IMG/VR virus record: IMGVR_UViG_3300048028_000022
Location: 1 to 25,423 of that record
Strand: one strand, 5' to 3'
DNA from: a virus
DNA length: 25,423 nt
Shown here: piece by piece, positions 8,409-18,000 of the stretch
How the letters are laid out: every line of letters starts with the position of its first letter
Numbering within the stretch: position 1 is the stretch's first letter
Position numbers and translations under genes: made by a program
The notes under the pieces: generated by a model
What the model was told of the DNA's origin: nothing
Seen by the model: the letters and a program-made list of their open reading frames with translations, nothing else
Databases searched by the model: none

Positions 8409-11400
8409 TTAAGTTATGTCTCCTACTATTGCACCTATTAAAGATTCTATACTTGAAATACTTGAACCATACTTAGAAGGGTCTGAAGCTAGTGCAGTAT
8501 TTACAAGCTGTGCAATTCTATTTTTATCGTTTGAACCACTTCTAAAATCATAATCTAAATTGTCTCTTAATTCTTGCATTAGAAAAGAAACTCCTGTTTG
8601 AGACATTGCAAAAGAGTTTTGAGCATTCTGTGCATTGATTTGATTTTGCATAGCAGTGTTTGCAGTGTTAAGATTTCTACGCCATTGAGTATTAGACTGC
8701 TCTACTACTGCTTGGTTCTGTGAATTCCATTGATTCCTTGCAAAGTCTTGGTTAGCGTTAAACTGGTCTACTTGAGTTTCAAGTTGAGTGTTAAACTTCT
8801 CAACGTCAGCAGCTCTACCAGTATCTCTAGCAGCAGCAGCGTTAGTCTGTGAATCATTAAACTGTTCCATTGCATTAATTTGAGCTACGTTAGACTGGTC
8901 AATCTGTGCAGCCATGTTAGCCATAAACTGATTAGTTTGATTTTCACTAGTAGCGTTAAACTGTTTAGAAGCATTAGTTGCTGCTTGGTCAGATAATAAT
9001 CTTTGTTGTTCTTGTTGACTCTGCATCATGTTAGCTTGTTGCTCATTGTTCATGTTAGCCATATCCATCGCTAAAAAGTTTTGTGCATTTTGTACAGCTA
9101 ATCTTTCTCTTGTATTTAAATTAGCAATATCCATTGAAGCCATAGCTGTAGCGTTTTGCATAATAGATTGTTGTTCTGCATTCATGTCTGTAAGAGCTAC
9201 TGTTTGCATAAATTTACTGTTAGCTAACTCTACTTGTTGAGCTGATGAAAACTTAGCCATGTCCATATTAGCTTTAGTAGTAGCGTTCTGTATAGCTGAT
9301 TGTTGGTCAACATTAAGTTGAGCTATTCCCATCTGTTGAGCTAACTGTGATTGGATTTGATTAGTTTGCATAGTCTTATTAAGATTAGCAAGTTCTATTT
9401 TTTCATCGTTACTTAGTGTTTCACTAGCTGCTAAATTACGAGAAGATAAATTAGCTAACCTCATCTGTTGGTCGTTAGAAAGATTTGCAAGTTCCATTTG
9501 CTGTTTAAATCCAGCATTCTTAGATAAGAAATCTGCAGCAACTTGCATCTCTGCTATCTTTTCTTGATTCTCTGCAGATTGATTAGCACCTTCAACATTA
9601 GCTTCTATTTGAAGCTCTGCCATATTTAACTGTTGTTCATTACCAAGATTCTGCATAGCCATTTGTTGTTGATTCTGTGATTGAATAACAGCAGCTTGTT
9701 GTTGGTTTTGTAAGTTTTGAGTACGTGTTTGTTGTTGTATTTGTGCAGAAGTCATTACAGCATCTTGTGTAAATTGACTCTGCATAACTCCCATCTGTTG
9801 TGCCATTTGAGCTGTTTGACTTTCAGCAGTTTGTCTATTAGCTAAGTTCTGTAATTTTAATTGTTGAGCTTGACTAGCCTGTTGCAAGTTAGCTTGTTGT
9901 TCGTTACTTAAGTTCTGTGTTGCTCTCTGTTGTAAAGCCTGTGCATTGCTTTGTGCCATTGGTAAAGCACTTTGAATAATAGCATTGAATAATGAATCTC
10001 TACCTACAGTAGAAACACTAAGACCTCTTCTAGCTAATCCAGAATTAACTGCATCAACAGCGGGTCTAGCCCACATAGGTATCTCACCATCTTCCATACC
10101 ACCTAACAACGTTTCCATTTGTGAGGATACTAAAGCTTCTTGTGGTAATGCAGCAACTGCAGCTTGTACTTCTACAGGCTGTGTATCTATTTGAGCTTCA
10201 ACTGTTGCAGGGTCTTGTACTATAGCAGCAGCTATATCTTGAGGTATTTCTGCAGTTTGTGCTATCATATTAGCAGCAGTACTTTGAGCAGCTTTACCTT
10301 TTACAGTTCTTTGTTTAGCAGCTTCGTAACCAACTGTCTGATTAATAGCAGCAGTAACACTAGCTGGAGCAGGTTCTCCTAATATTGTTTGACGTTCTGA
10401 CCTTTCTGCTTCTGGAGTAACAGCAACCGTTGTGTCTTCTCCTTCTACTTCTTTTACTAAGTAATCGTTATCTGGTCCTAAAACATCATCAATAGTTTGA
10501 GCCTGTGCAGCTTCAACTTGTAAATCATCAACAGTTGTAAATTTAACACCTGTTGTTATTTCACCCGGAGCTACATCTTCTATTTCTCTAGCCTGTCTTT
10601 CTTCTGCAGCTTGAACATCTACATCTTTATCAGCTACAGTAGCTACATCTCTTATCTTACCAGCTTCTATATCTTGTCCAATAGTTGTATCAGCTTGTGC
10701 AGCTTGTGAAGTTGCTACAGCTTCTGGAGCTTGGTCTTGAGCTTGTATATCGGTTCTAGCCCTAGTTACAGGGTCCATAGTTGTGACTTGTTGTTCTCTT
10801 AAAGGAATAGGATTTCCTTGATTATCTAAAACTAATTGTCCTTGTGCATCTCTTTGATAACCTACCTGTTCAGCATCAGGTATTTGTGCAGCTTCTGAAA
10901 CTTCACCTCTTGCAGCAGCTTCTGCAGATTGTCTAGCAAGTTCTTGTTGCCTAGTTTTTTCTTGAGCTGCTAACTCTTCAGCAGTGGGTTCAGTACCTTG
11001 GTCTTGTTGACCACCTTGGTCTTGTTGACCACCTTGGTCTTGTTGACCACCACCTGCAGGAATTCCACCACCCGGAGGAACCCATTGACCTATCTCTCCT
11101 TCATATGTCCATCCTGCAGCTTTTGCTTCAGCAGCACTGTTAAATCCTGCATTTTTCCACCAAGATTCTTCTTGATTCGGTTGGGGTTGAGGAACATTAT
11201 TACCACCAACACCACCTATTGACATTTGACCGTTACTTACAGGAGGCATTACAGGTTTATTTATAGGTTGAGCTATAGGTGTAGTAGACTTCAAAGTTTT
11301 ATTTAATCTATCATCAGGCTCAACACTTATAGTATTTACACCGCCTTTAGCTTTCTGTACTCTACCACCTTTACGATAGTCTTGTCTTTTAGATTTATAT

Positions 11401-11423
11401 GTTTGTTTGTATTTTTTTTTCAT
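8409..11423 (-). CDS. Gln/Asn-rich structural protein with about 41 tandem 11-residue repeats
   Basis: 1004 residues. Residues 1-30 are strongly basic with RKGGRV and AKGG boxes. Residues about 75-145 are Pro/Gly/Gln-rich, including a perfect triple DQGGQQ repeat. Residues about 145-450 are acidic, Ala/Gln/Val-rich and repetitive. Residues 493-943 are an unbroken series of 11-residue units such as NLSNDQQMRLA, NLSNEQQANLQ and NATAMASMDIA, with Asn at the first position of most units. This is a hendecad pattern, expected to form one long helix or a right-handed coiled coil. The end (about 944-1004) is globular-looking and Ser-rich. It opens the block of probable ejection proteins, so it may build an internal core or a trans-envelope conduit; a fibre or tape-measure-like role is the alternative. 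The ribosome-binding site is weak (AGG 14 bases upstream). Confidence 0.6.
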   Translation of the reverse strand: MKKKYKQTYKSKRQDYRKGGRVQKAKGGVNTISVEPDDRLNKTLKSTTPIAQPINKPVMPPVSNGQMSIGGVGGNNVPQPQPNQEESWWKNAGFNSAAEAKAAGWTYEGEIGQWVPPGGGIPAGGGQQDQGGQQDQGGQQDQGTEPTAEELAAQEKTRQQELARQSAEAAARGEVSEAAQIPDAEQVGYQRDAQGQLVLDNQGNPIPLREQQVTTMDPVTRARTDIQAQDQAPEAVATSQAAQADTTIGQDIEAGKIRDVATVADKDVDVQAAEERQAREIEDVAPGEITTGVKFTTVDDLQVEAAQAQTIDDVLGPDNDYLVKEVEGEDTTVAVTPEAERSERQTILGEPAPASVTAAINQTVGYEAAKQRTVKGKAAQSTAANMIAQTAEIPQDIAAAIVQDPATVEAQIDTQPVEVQAAVAALPQEALVSSQMETLLGGMEDGEIPMWARPAVDAVNSGLARRGLSVSTVGRDSLFNAIIQSALPMAQSNAQALQQRATQNLSNEQQANLQQASQAQQLKLQNLANRQTAESQTAQMAQQMGVMQSQFTQDAVMTSAQIQQQTRTQNLQNQQQAAVIQSQNQQQMAMQNLGNEQQLNMAELQIEANVEGANQSAENQEKIAEMQVAADFLSKNAGFKQQMELANLSNDQQMRLANLSSRNLAASETLSNDEKIELANLNKTMQTNQIQSQLAQQMGIAQLNVDQQSAIQNATTKANMDMAKFSSAQQVELANSKFMQTVALTDMNAEQQSIMQNATAMASMDIANLNTRERLAVQNAQNFLAMDMANMNNEQQANMMQSQQEQQRLLSDQAATNASKQFNATSENQTNQFMANMAAQIDQSNVAQINAMEQFNDSQTNAAAARDTGRAADVEKFNTQLETQVDQFNANQDFARNQWNSQNQAVVEQSNTQWRRNLNTANTAMQNQINAQNAQNSFAMSQTGVSFLMQELRDNLDYDFRSGSNDKNRIAQLVNTALASDPSKYGSSISSIESLIGAIVGDIT
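8595..9947 (-). repeat. coding hendecad repeat region (41 x 33 bases, degenerate at DNA level)
   Basis: This part of the 1004-residue gene encodes 41 consecutive 11-residue units, residues 493-943, from NAQALQQRATQ to NAQNSFAMSQT. The coordinates account for exactly 451 residues, so no unit has an insertion or deletion. The units are diverged in DNA sequence; the conserved features are Asn at position 1, often Asn/Gln at 4-7, and a hydrophobic or Ala residue at 9-11. Confidence 0.75.
10995..11048 (-). repeat. three perfect 18-bp tandem copies (GGQQDQ-coding)
   Basis: On the plus strand the unit accttggtcttgttgacc occurs three times without a mismatch. In the gene it encodes the (G)GQQDQ repeat of the 1004-residue protein, residues about 125-143. 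Perfect identity points to recent expansion by slippage, so copy number may vary between relatives. It is in frame and does not break the gene. Confidence 0.9.
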
Positions 11424-11441
11424 AGTACTTTTATACCTATT

Positions 11442-11684
11442 TTACTTAACTTCAAAGAGTTTGTCAAGCTTTTCTCCAATTTTATCTATCCTATCCATGA
11501 GTCTACCCATGTCATCTTTTAATTCGTTCTTTGTTACGTACTCTCTTGCTATCTCTTCACGAGTCTTGTTTAAGAGTATGTCAAGTCTTTTAGACTCTTC
11601 TGTGTTTTGTCGTATGCCGTAAAGCACCGGAGCTAACACCAAAGTTATAAATATATTCCAAAATAAATAAGGTGTTAGTTCCAT
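11442..11684 (-). CDS. small membrane-anchored coiled-coil protein (80 residues)
   Basis: One N-terminal hydrophobic segment at about residues 5-24 (PYLFWNIFITLVLAPVLYGI) is followed by a charged helix, REEIAREYVTKNELKDDMGR (42-61), and a short heptad-like coiled coil ending MDRIDKIGEKLDKLFEVK. The YVTKxEL plus coiled-coil pattern is common in small phage membrane proteins of unknown role. It follows the fibre-linked 120-residue gene by five bases, with GGAG ten bases before the ATG. Its topology resembles the 93-residue protein at 441-722 but it lies among structural genes, so it could be a holin-like, spanin-like or virion-assembly factor. I cannot choose between these. Confidence 0.55.
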   Translation of the reverse strand: MELTPYLFWNIFITLVLAPVLYGIRQNTEESKRLDILLNKTREEIAREYVTKNELKDDMGRLMDRIDKIGEKLDKLFEVK

Positions 11685-11689
11685 AGTAC

Positions 11690-12052
11690 TTAAGCTCCGA
11701 TTGTTTTAGTAACGCTTGTTGGTGTAATAGTCTCAGCTATTTTTCCATCTAATGCTGTTTTTAAGCTTGTTACTTCTTCTTCACCTAATCCTGCTTCTAC
11801 CCATGCTTGAACATCAGCAACTTCTAAATCTGCAAAAGCTGTAAAAGTTCCTAAGTCTGTAGTATCTAAACTACAAGTGCCATAGACAGATGCTGTTAGG
11901 TTGTTGCCGTCTGCATCTTGATTTCCATCATCTTCAGCGTTAAGCCTCCAATGAACATTATAAATAACATCAGTTGCAGTAACTGCGTTATCATCCGTTT
12001 TTGATGGGTAAGTATCAACTGTTGAAACGTCCCAAGTATATCCAATTGCCAT
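11690..12052 (-). CDS. conserved-type small protein following the tail fibre (120 residues)
   Basis: The sequence begins IGYTWDVSTVDTYPSKTDDN and continues with TDVIYNVHWRLNAEDDGN, a pattern I recognise from small proteins encoded next to tail fibres in many marine phages, function not established. It is acidic, largely beta-strand-like in the first 80 residues, then helical (DVQAWVEAGLGEEEVTSLKT). No signal peptide or membrane segment. The start has a strong Shine-Dalgarno (AAGGAG, 7 bases before the ATG), the best in the window, so high expression is expected. It begins 18 bases after the fibre stop. Possible roles are fibre decoration or fibre assembly; both are inferred from position alone. 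Confidence 0.6.
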   Translation of the reverse strand: MAIGYTWDVSTVDTYPSKTDDNAVTATDVIYNVHWRLNAEDDGNQDADGNNLTASVYGTCSLDTTDLGTFTAFADLEVADVQAWVEAGLGEEEVTSLKTALDGKIAETITPTSVTKTIGA

Positions 12053-12070
12053 AGTATTTCTCCTTTGTTA

Positions 12071-15000
12071 TTATATTGCTGCAATTATAAATGCTAGTAG
12101 TTCACTGTAGCGAACTCCTAACCTAGTTTGTTCGACTCCATCAGAGTCTTCCCAAGTTTGTGATGTGAACATAGCGTAGTCACCTGCGTCTAATCCTTCA
12201 GCAGTAAAAGCATCTTGCAAGTCTTGAGCTATTATACCGAAGTGAATTCTAGCTGTTTCATCAGAATCAGAGTTATCATCTTTTTCTGCTACAGCACTTT
12301 TCCATCTAAATTTTCTTATCAAGCCTTTACAAGCTACAGCAACTCTAGTCTCTGCATCTGTAATTTCTTCAATGTCTTGTTTGTCGTTCCTGTCTGAAGT
12401 TTGTATAGTTCCATTGGTTGCATAGATGTCATCGAATCTAGCATTTGATGAACCCAAATCAATTGCATTGTCTCGTAAAGCTCCTAAATTATCACACGGT
12501 ATTATTCTATTTACAGTTATATAACTCCAAAAAGCTAAACCAACTCCATTACCTGATGATTCAACTCCTCCATTAGCTATATAAAGTTCTGGTGCATTAT
12601 CTTCAGGTTCTTGGAAACCTATAATACCTCTACAGTCTGTAGAACCTGCACCTACAAACTCTATCATTTTACCAAAAGTTTCTGTAGTATCTTGTAAAGT
12701 TAATACGCTATCTGTTACAGATGACTTAGCTGTTGAAACGTGTAAAGGTGTTTCGGGTGCAGTCGTACCAATTCCAATGTTGCCTGAGGTATCTACAGCC
12801 AACCTATAAGAACTAGCAGTGTTATCATAAAGTCCAAAAAGACCGCTAGATGTTGCTGTAAGAAAATAATCTCTACCACCAGTTAAATGAAGTCTTGGTG
12901 AATTATCACTATTGGTAAATTTACCATACCCATTTACTTCAAGTTTTGCACTTGGCGAAGTCGTACCAATTCCAACCTTTGCACCTTTCAAAGTCATGGT
13001 GTCTGCATAAGCACCATCTGTGAATAGCATAGAATCATTAGAAGCATCATGTTGTATTTTAGCTTTTACATTATCATCTTCTTCAAAAAAGATTGAAGCA
13101 TCTGAGCCTACTGCATTTGCATTTATAAAAATATTTGCATTGCCAGAGTTGGTTACTTTCAAAACACCACCTGAAACTTCTAACTTAGCGTCTGGCGAAC
13201 TTGTTCCTATGCCAACGTTTCCTGATGAGTCTATTCTCATGCCCTCAGTACCACCCATGTTGAAATGAACATCAAGGGCATCAATATCTAATGATTTATA
13301 TCCACCACCTGTTCTATCATAACTAAACAAAATGTTCCTGTTATGTGCGTGTTGAGGGATAATTTCTACACCAGTATTACCACCATCAGAAACCGATAAC
13401 AAACTAGCAGGCGAACTTGTGCCGATGCCAACTCTGCCTAATGAGTTTAAGGTTATATCAGTAGTGCCTGCTCTACCTATTCTAAAGTCGTCTTGATGAA
13501 CGTCTATTCTATAAAAATCATAAGTACCATCATGGTCTGCTGCTGTATCTAAACGTATTTCACCACCTTCACTACTTCCAGTAGCACCACCCTTAATTTC
13601 TAAAACTGCAGAATTATTATCTTCTGTTCCAACTATTAGATTACCTGTTGTTGTAACACCATTAGTATACGCTGTACCTGAAAGGTGAAGGTCTTTAAAT
13701 TTAGCATCAGACTTACCTATATCAATAGCACTATCATTAACAGCATTGGTTGTAGTGTTCCAAGGCATAAGCTGCGAACCAGCTTCTCTAAATCTTAAAC
13801 CCGCAACACCTGTGCCTATAAATAAATCAGTAGCAGAAGTACCAATACTTCCAACTGATGAGCCATTTTTGCGGAATGAAACAATGTCTCCATCGCTATC
13901 AAGCCTGTTAAAATATGCAGTAGCATTGTTAGATTTAGCTAACTGTATAGTTCCATCTGATTCAATTACAGTTCCTGTATTGCCACCTGCACCATTATTC
14001 CAAAGAGAGGTATCAGTAGTTCCAACCAACAGATTGCCTGAAGTATCTACCCTAAGAACCTCTCCTGTTCCATCAGAATCGGATAAGGTTAATGCGTGTG
14101 AACTTCTAATATTTGTAAATGCCCAATCACCTGTATCTGAGCCAAATCTAATTGAGCAATCTGAAGAACCATTATCTAGGTCTAACTTAGCAGCAGGACT
14201 AGTCGTTCCAATTCCAACGTTTCCTGATGAGTCTATAGCAAGGCGTGTAGCTCCTGCTGTAGCATCGTAAACGCCAAACTTACCTCCAGCAAGGCTTCCA
14301 CTATTACCGCCAGAAATAATCATAAATCTACGACCATTAGTATTGGTATTATCTAACTCTAAAATAGTTTCACCAGAGGAGCTTTGAATACGACCAGTCA
14401 ATACACTGCTTGAGCTAACATCTAAAGAATAGGTAGGGCTACTAGTACCAATTCCAACACGACCTGATGAGTCTATTCTCATGCCCTCAGTATTAGCACC
14501 ATACTTAAATAGTAATTCATTAGAGGAATTAGAATGAATTCCTGCTCGCAATCCACCGCCTACAACTTCTCTAAAAGTATATGCACCTGCACTTCTACCA
14601 ATACCTATATCGCCATTTACTTCAAGTTTTGTACTTGGAGAATCAGTCCCAATTCCAACATTGCCGTTATCTCTTAGTATTGTAAGTCTTGTGGATAATG
14701 TTGTTGTACCAGTCTTTATTTTAAAAGCGTTACTTGCACCATCGTAAGCAACGTATGCTCCGTTTGTGTATGGGCTTGCAGCTGGAGCTTCTGTCATAAA
14801 AATACCATTATTTTCTGCTGCAGTATTTGAATTTAATATTATATTAGAGCCGTCTGTACTAACAATATGAAGTTTTTGAGCTGGTGTAGTTGTACCAATT
14901 CCAATATTTCCTGCAAATATAGCATTTTGAGAAGTATCTAGTGTTAAAGCAGTAGTATTATTAGACCTTAATATAACCTGAGATGCATCAGACTGAAGTT

Positions 15001-18000
15001 GTAAAGCACCACCTGAATTTCTAAGTATGCTTCCATTGGTAGACATGAAAATATTTCCACTACTTGTTACACCACCAACATTAGCTGTTCCTGAAAGGTG
15101 AAGGTCTTTGAATCTTATACCTGATTCACCTAAATTAACTGTGTTATCACTTTCAGCACCATTTAATCTTGGTGTAATACCTGCACTTGTAAATCTTAAA
15201 CCTGTATGTGCAGACTCACCATCAATATAAAAACCACTTGATTGAATACCAATAGAACCAACTGTTGTGCCACTTTTGCTAAAGTTAGCAATAGTGCCGT
15301 CTGTGCTTTGTCGATTTAGATATAGTGGAGTGCTTGTTCCCGCAACTTGAAGTTGACCATTAGAATTTAATACAACACCTGAACCAGTAGTATTATTAAA
15401 GACTGTAGTATCAGTAGTCCCGACAAGCAGATTGCCTGATGAGTCTATTCTCATGCGTTCTGTTGCACCACCTGAAGCATTATAGGTTGCAGTACCAAAA
15501 GTTAATGCTCCATCAGGCAAAGTACCATTACCAGTTTCATTTACACTTTTAATAAATGATGCAACATAAGGAGCATTGCCTGAAGCGTCAGATGTATAAT
15601 ATTGTATAGTTCCAACAACATCTCCAACATCCCAGTCTGCACTTTCTGTTGTGTTATTAATTCTGAATGTAGGCGAGTCTAGTGCTGCATCTCCTCCTGA
15701 ATTACCTGATGCAATTTCTAAAATAGTGTTAGGATTCTGAGTTCCAATTCCAACTTTGCCATCTCCTGTGAGTCGCATAATCTCAGCATTATTTCCTCTT
15801 GCTGTACTACTAGTTCCAAAAATTAAATCTGTTTCTGCCCCAGTATCGTTTCCAGATACAGCTTTTAAAGAACCACTAACACCAACACCTGCTCCTGATG
15901 CATCAGATTTGTAAAATTCTAAAGAACCAATAACATCTCCTTCAGTAAGACCAGTAGACGAATTTTCCAATCTAACTACCGCTTCATTGTCAGCACCGCT
16001 TAAATGAAGTTTTGTACTTGGCGAATCTGTGCCAATTCCAACATTTCCTGAACTAACAACTGTAACTTGACCTGTTGTTGAAGAAAGTCCGTTAGGTCTC
16101 AAGCGAACAGTTCCACCGCTTCCTGATGTACTTAAAGTTGTATTTGTATCAGAAGAAGTAAAATGTGTGTCTGCTGTTATTGTACCAACAACGTGCAAAG
16201 CGGTACTTGGCGAAGTTGTCCCCAAACCCAATCTCTCAGCACTAGCATCCCAAAATAAACCTTGAGTTGAGCCTGTGTCATCGTAGAAGGATATGTCTCC
16301 GTTGCCATCTATTTTTAATCTCTGTGTAGCTGTTCCAGAGCTGTCTGTGCCAAAAGATAAAGATTGTGAGGTTGTTGAATCATGGTTGGCTCTTATATAA
16401 CATGTTCTGCTTCTAACATCATTATTAAAGTTTAATCCTATATACTCGCCATTAGTGTTTGTACCGTTTCTTAATGTTAATATATCTGTACTAGCAAAAG
16501 TTCCTGCATCAAAAACACCAACACCATCAACAGTCAACCCATCAGCAGTAACTGTTCCTGTTACGTCTATACCTGTTGAGGTTGTGGCTAGTTTTTGGTT
16601 TGCATTGTGATATAGATTTACACTACCACCATCATAAGCTACCAAATAATTAGCACCCACTGAATTACTTACAACCAGTGACGTACCTGCTAAATACAAA
16701 TTACCTGTGCCATTTTCTTTTATATAACTATTACTACCATCATGGTAAATCTGTAAATCATTACTAGCACCAAACTGTGCTTTTTCGTTGTCTTCAAAGC
16801 TTATACCATTTCCACCGGCTGAACTAACTTGACTATCTACATAAGCTTTTACAGACTGTTGAGTCGGTACAAGCGTTGCAGAGTTTGAAGACATATTATC
16901 TTCATCGGCAAATCCTGTTATGGTTATTGTACCGTCTGAGAGGCTTCCGAAGTTTGCAACACCTGAAAGGTAGAGGTCTTTGAATCTTGTTCCTGAATCA
17001 CCCAAACCAATAGCATTGTCTCTTGGACCACCAGTAGCAGTAGCAGGATATATAGTATCAGTTGAGCCTTTAAATGTAATAAAAGTATCATCGTTACCTA
17101 TGTAGAATCTACCAGCAACAGTACCAATACTTCCAACTTGCGTTCCATTTTTTCTTAAAGAAACTATATCACCATCTGATGATGTTCTATTAAATATTGC
17201 AGAAACAACACCACTAGCTGCTGCTTGAACAATACCATTAGCACCATCAACTCTAAATCCTTTACCTGAAGTTGCACTACCAACAACTGTTGATGTAGTC
17301 CCAACAAGTAAATTACCACTACTATCAAACCTAGCAGACTCTTGCCAACCACTACTATAGTATCCAATAGCTAAAGTTGCAGAGCCTACTCTTGTTAAAG
17401 CAATATCTCTTGAGTTTTGACTGTTACCTAGAAAGTAAGAAGCACCAGCACCTACGTTACCAGTAGAGCCATAAGTTAAAGTGTTTCCGCCAACTGTTAA
17501 TTTTTCACCGGGTGAATCAGTTCCTATGCCAACTTTTCTGTCAACATTAAGATACATAATATTGCCATTACCATTCGCAAAGGCAATTTCACCACCAACA
17601 CTATTTGCTTTAATTGTATGTAAAGCACCAACACTACTTCCACTTGCTGTTGAGCTTGTAAATCTTAATGAACGTGCATTTGAAGCATTATCACCACCGA
17701 CTCTTAGATATTCACCTTCACTACCTTTGTTAATTTCTAAAAGAGCATCGGGTGAAGTTGTGCCAATTCCAACATTGCCTGAACTATCAATTAAAAGAGC
17801 ATCAGAATTATTTGTCACAACCCTGTATGTAGAAGTAGCTTCTAATCTAAGCTCATTACTGTTCCAACCTATTTTTGAATTAGTTGCGGTATCATCACTA
17901 TTCCTAAATTCTATAGCAGCAAAATTAGCATTAGTGCCTGTTCTTTGCATTCTTATACCTTCATCACCACCAGTATCTATATGAAGTTTTGCACTTGGCG

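Noticed and set aside
9028-9240. Plus-strand 70-residue ORF opposite the hendecad region
   Set aside because: It is an antisense shadow of the 11-residue repeats; the minus-strand frame is continuous for 1004 codons and carries the periodic signal.
11896-12084. 62-residue minus-strand ORF overlapping the 120-residue gene and the fibre end
   Set aside because: It covers the same bases as the 120-residue gene in another frame; that gene has the strong AAGGAG site and a recognisable sequence.
13746-14270. Plus-strand ORFs inside the fibre gene (also 17481-17984 and 13020-13268)
   Set aside because: They mirror the repeated VGIGTxSP coding sequence in the opposite strand (recurring VPIPTFPDES words), so they are shadows of the fibre repeats.
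17164-17367. 67-residue minus-strand ORF within the fibre gene
   Set aside because: It is an out-of-frame reading of fibre coding sequence, rich in Val/Leu from shifted repeat codons, with no ribosome-binding site.
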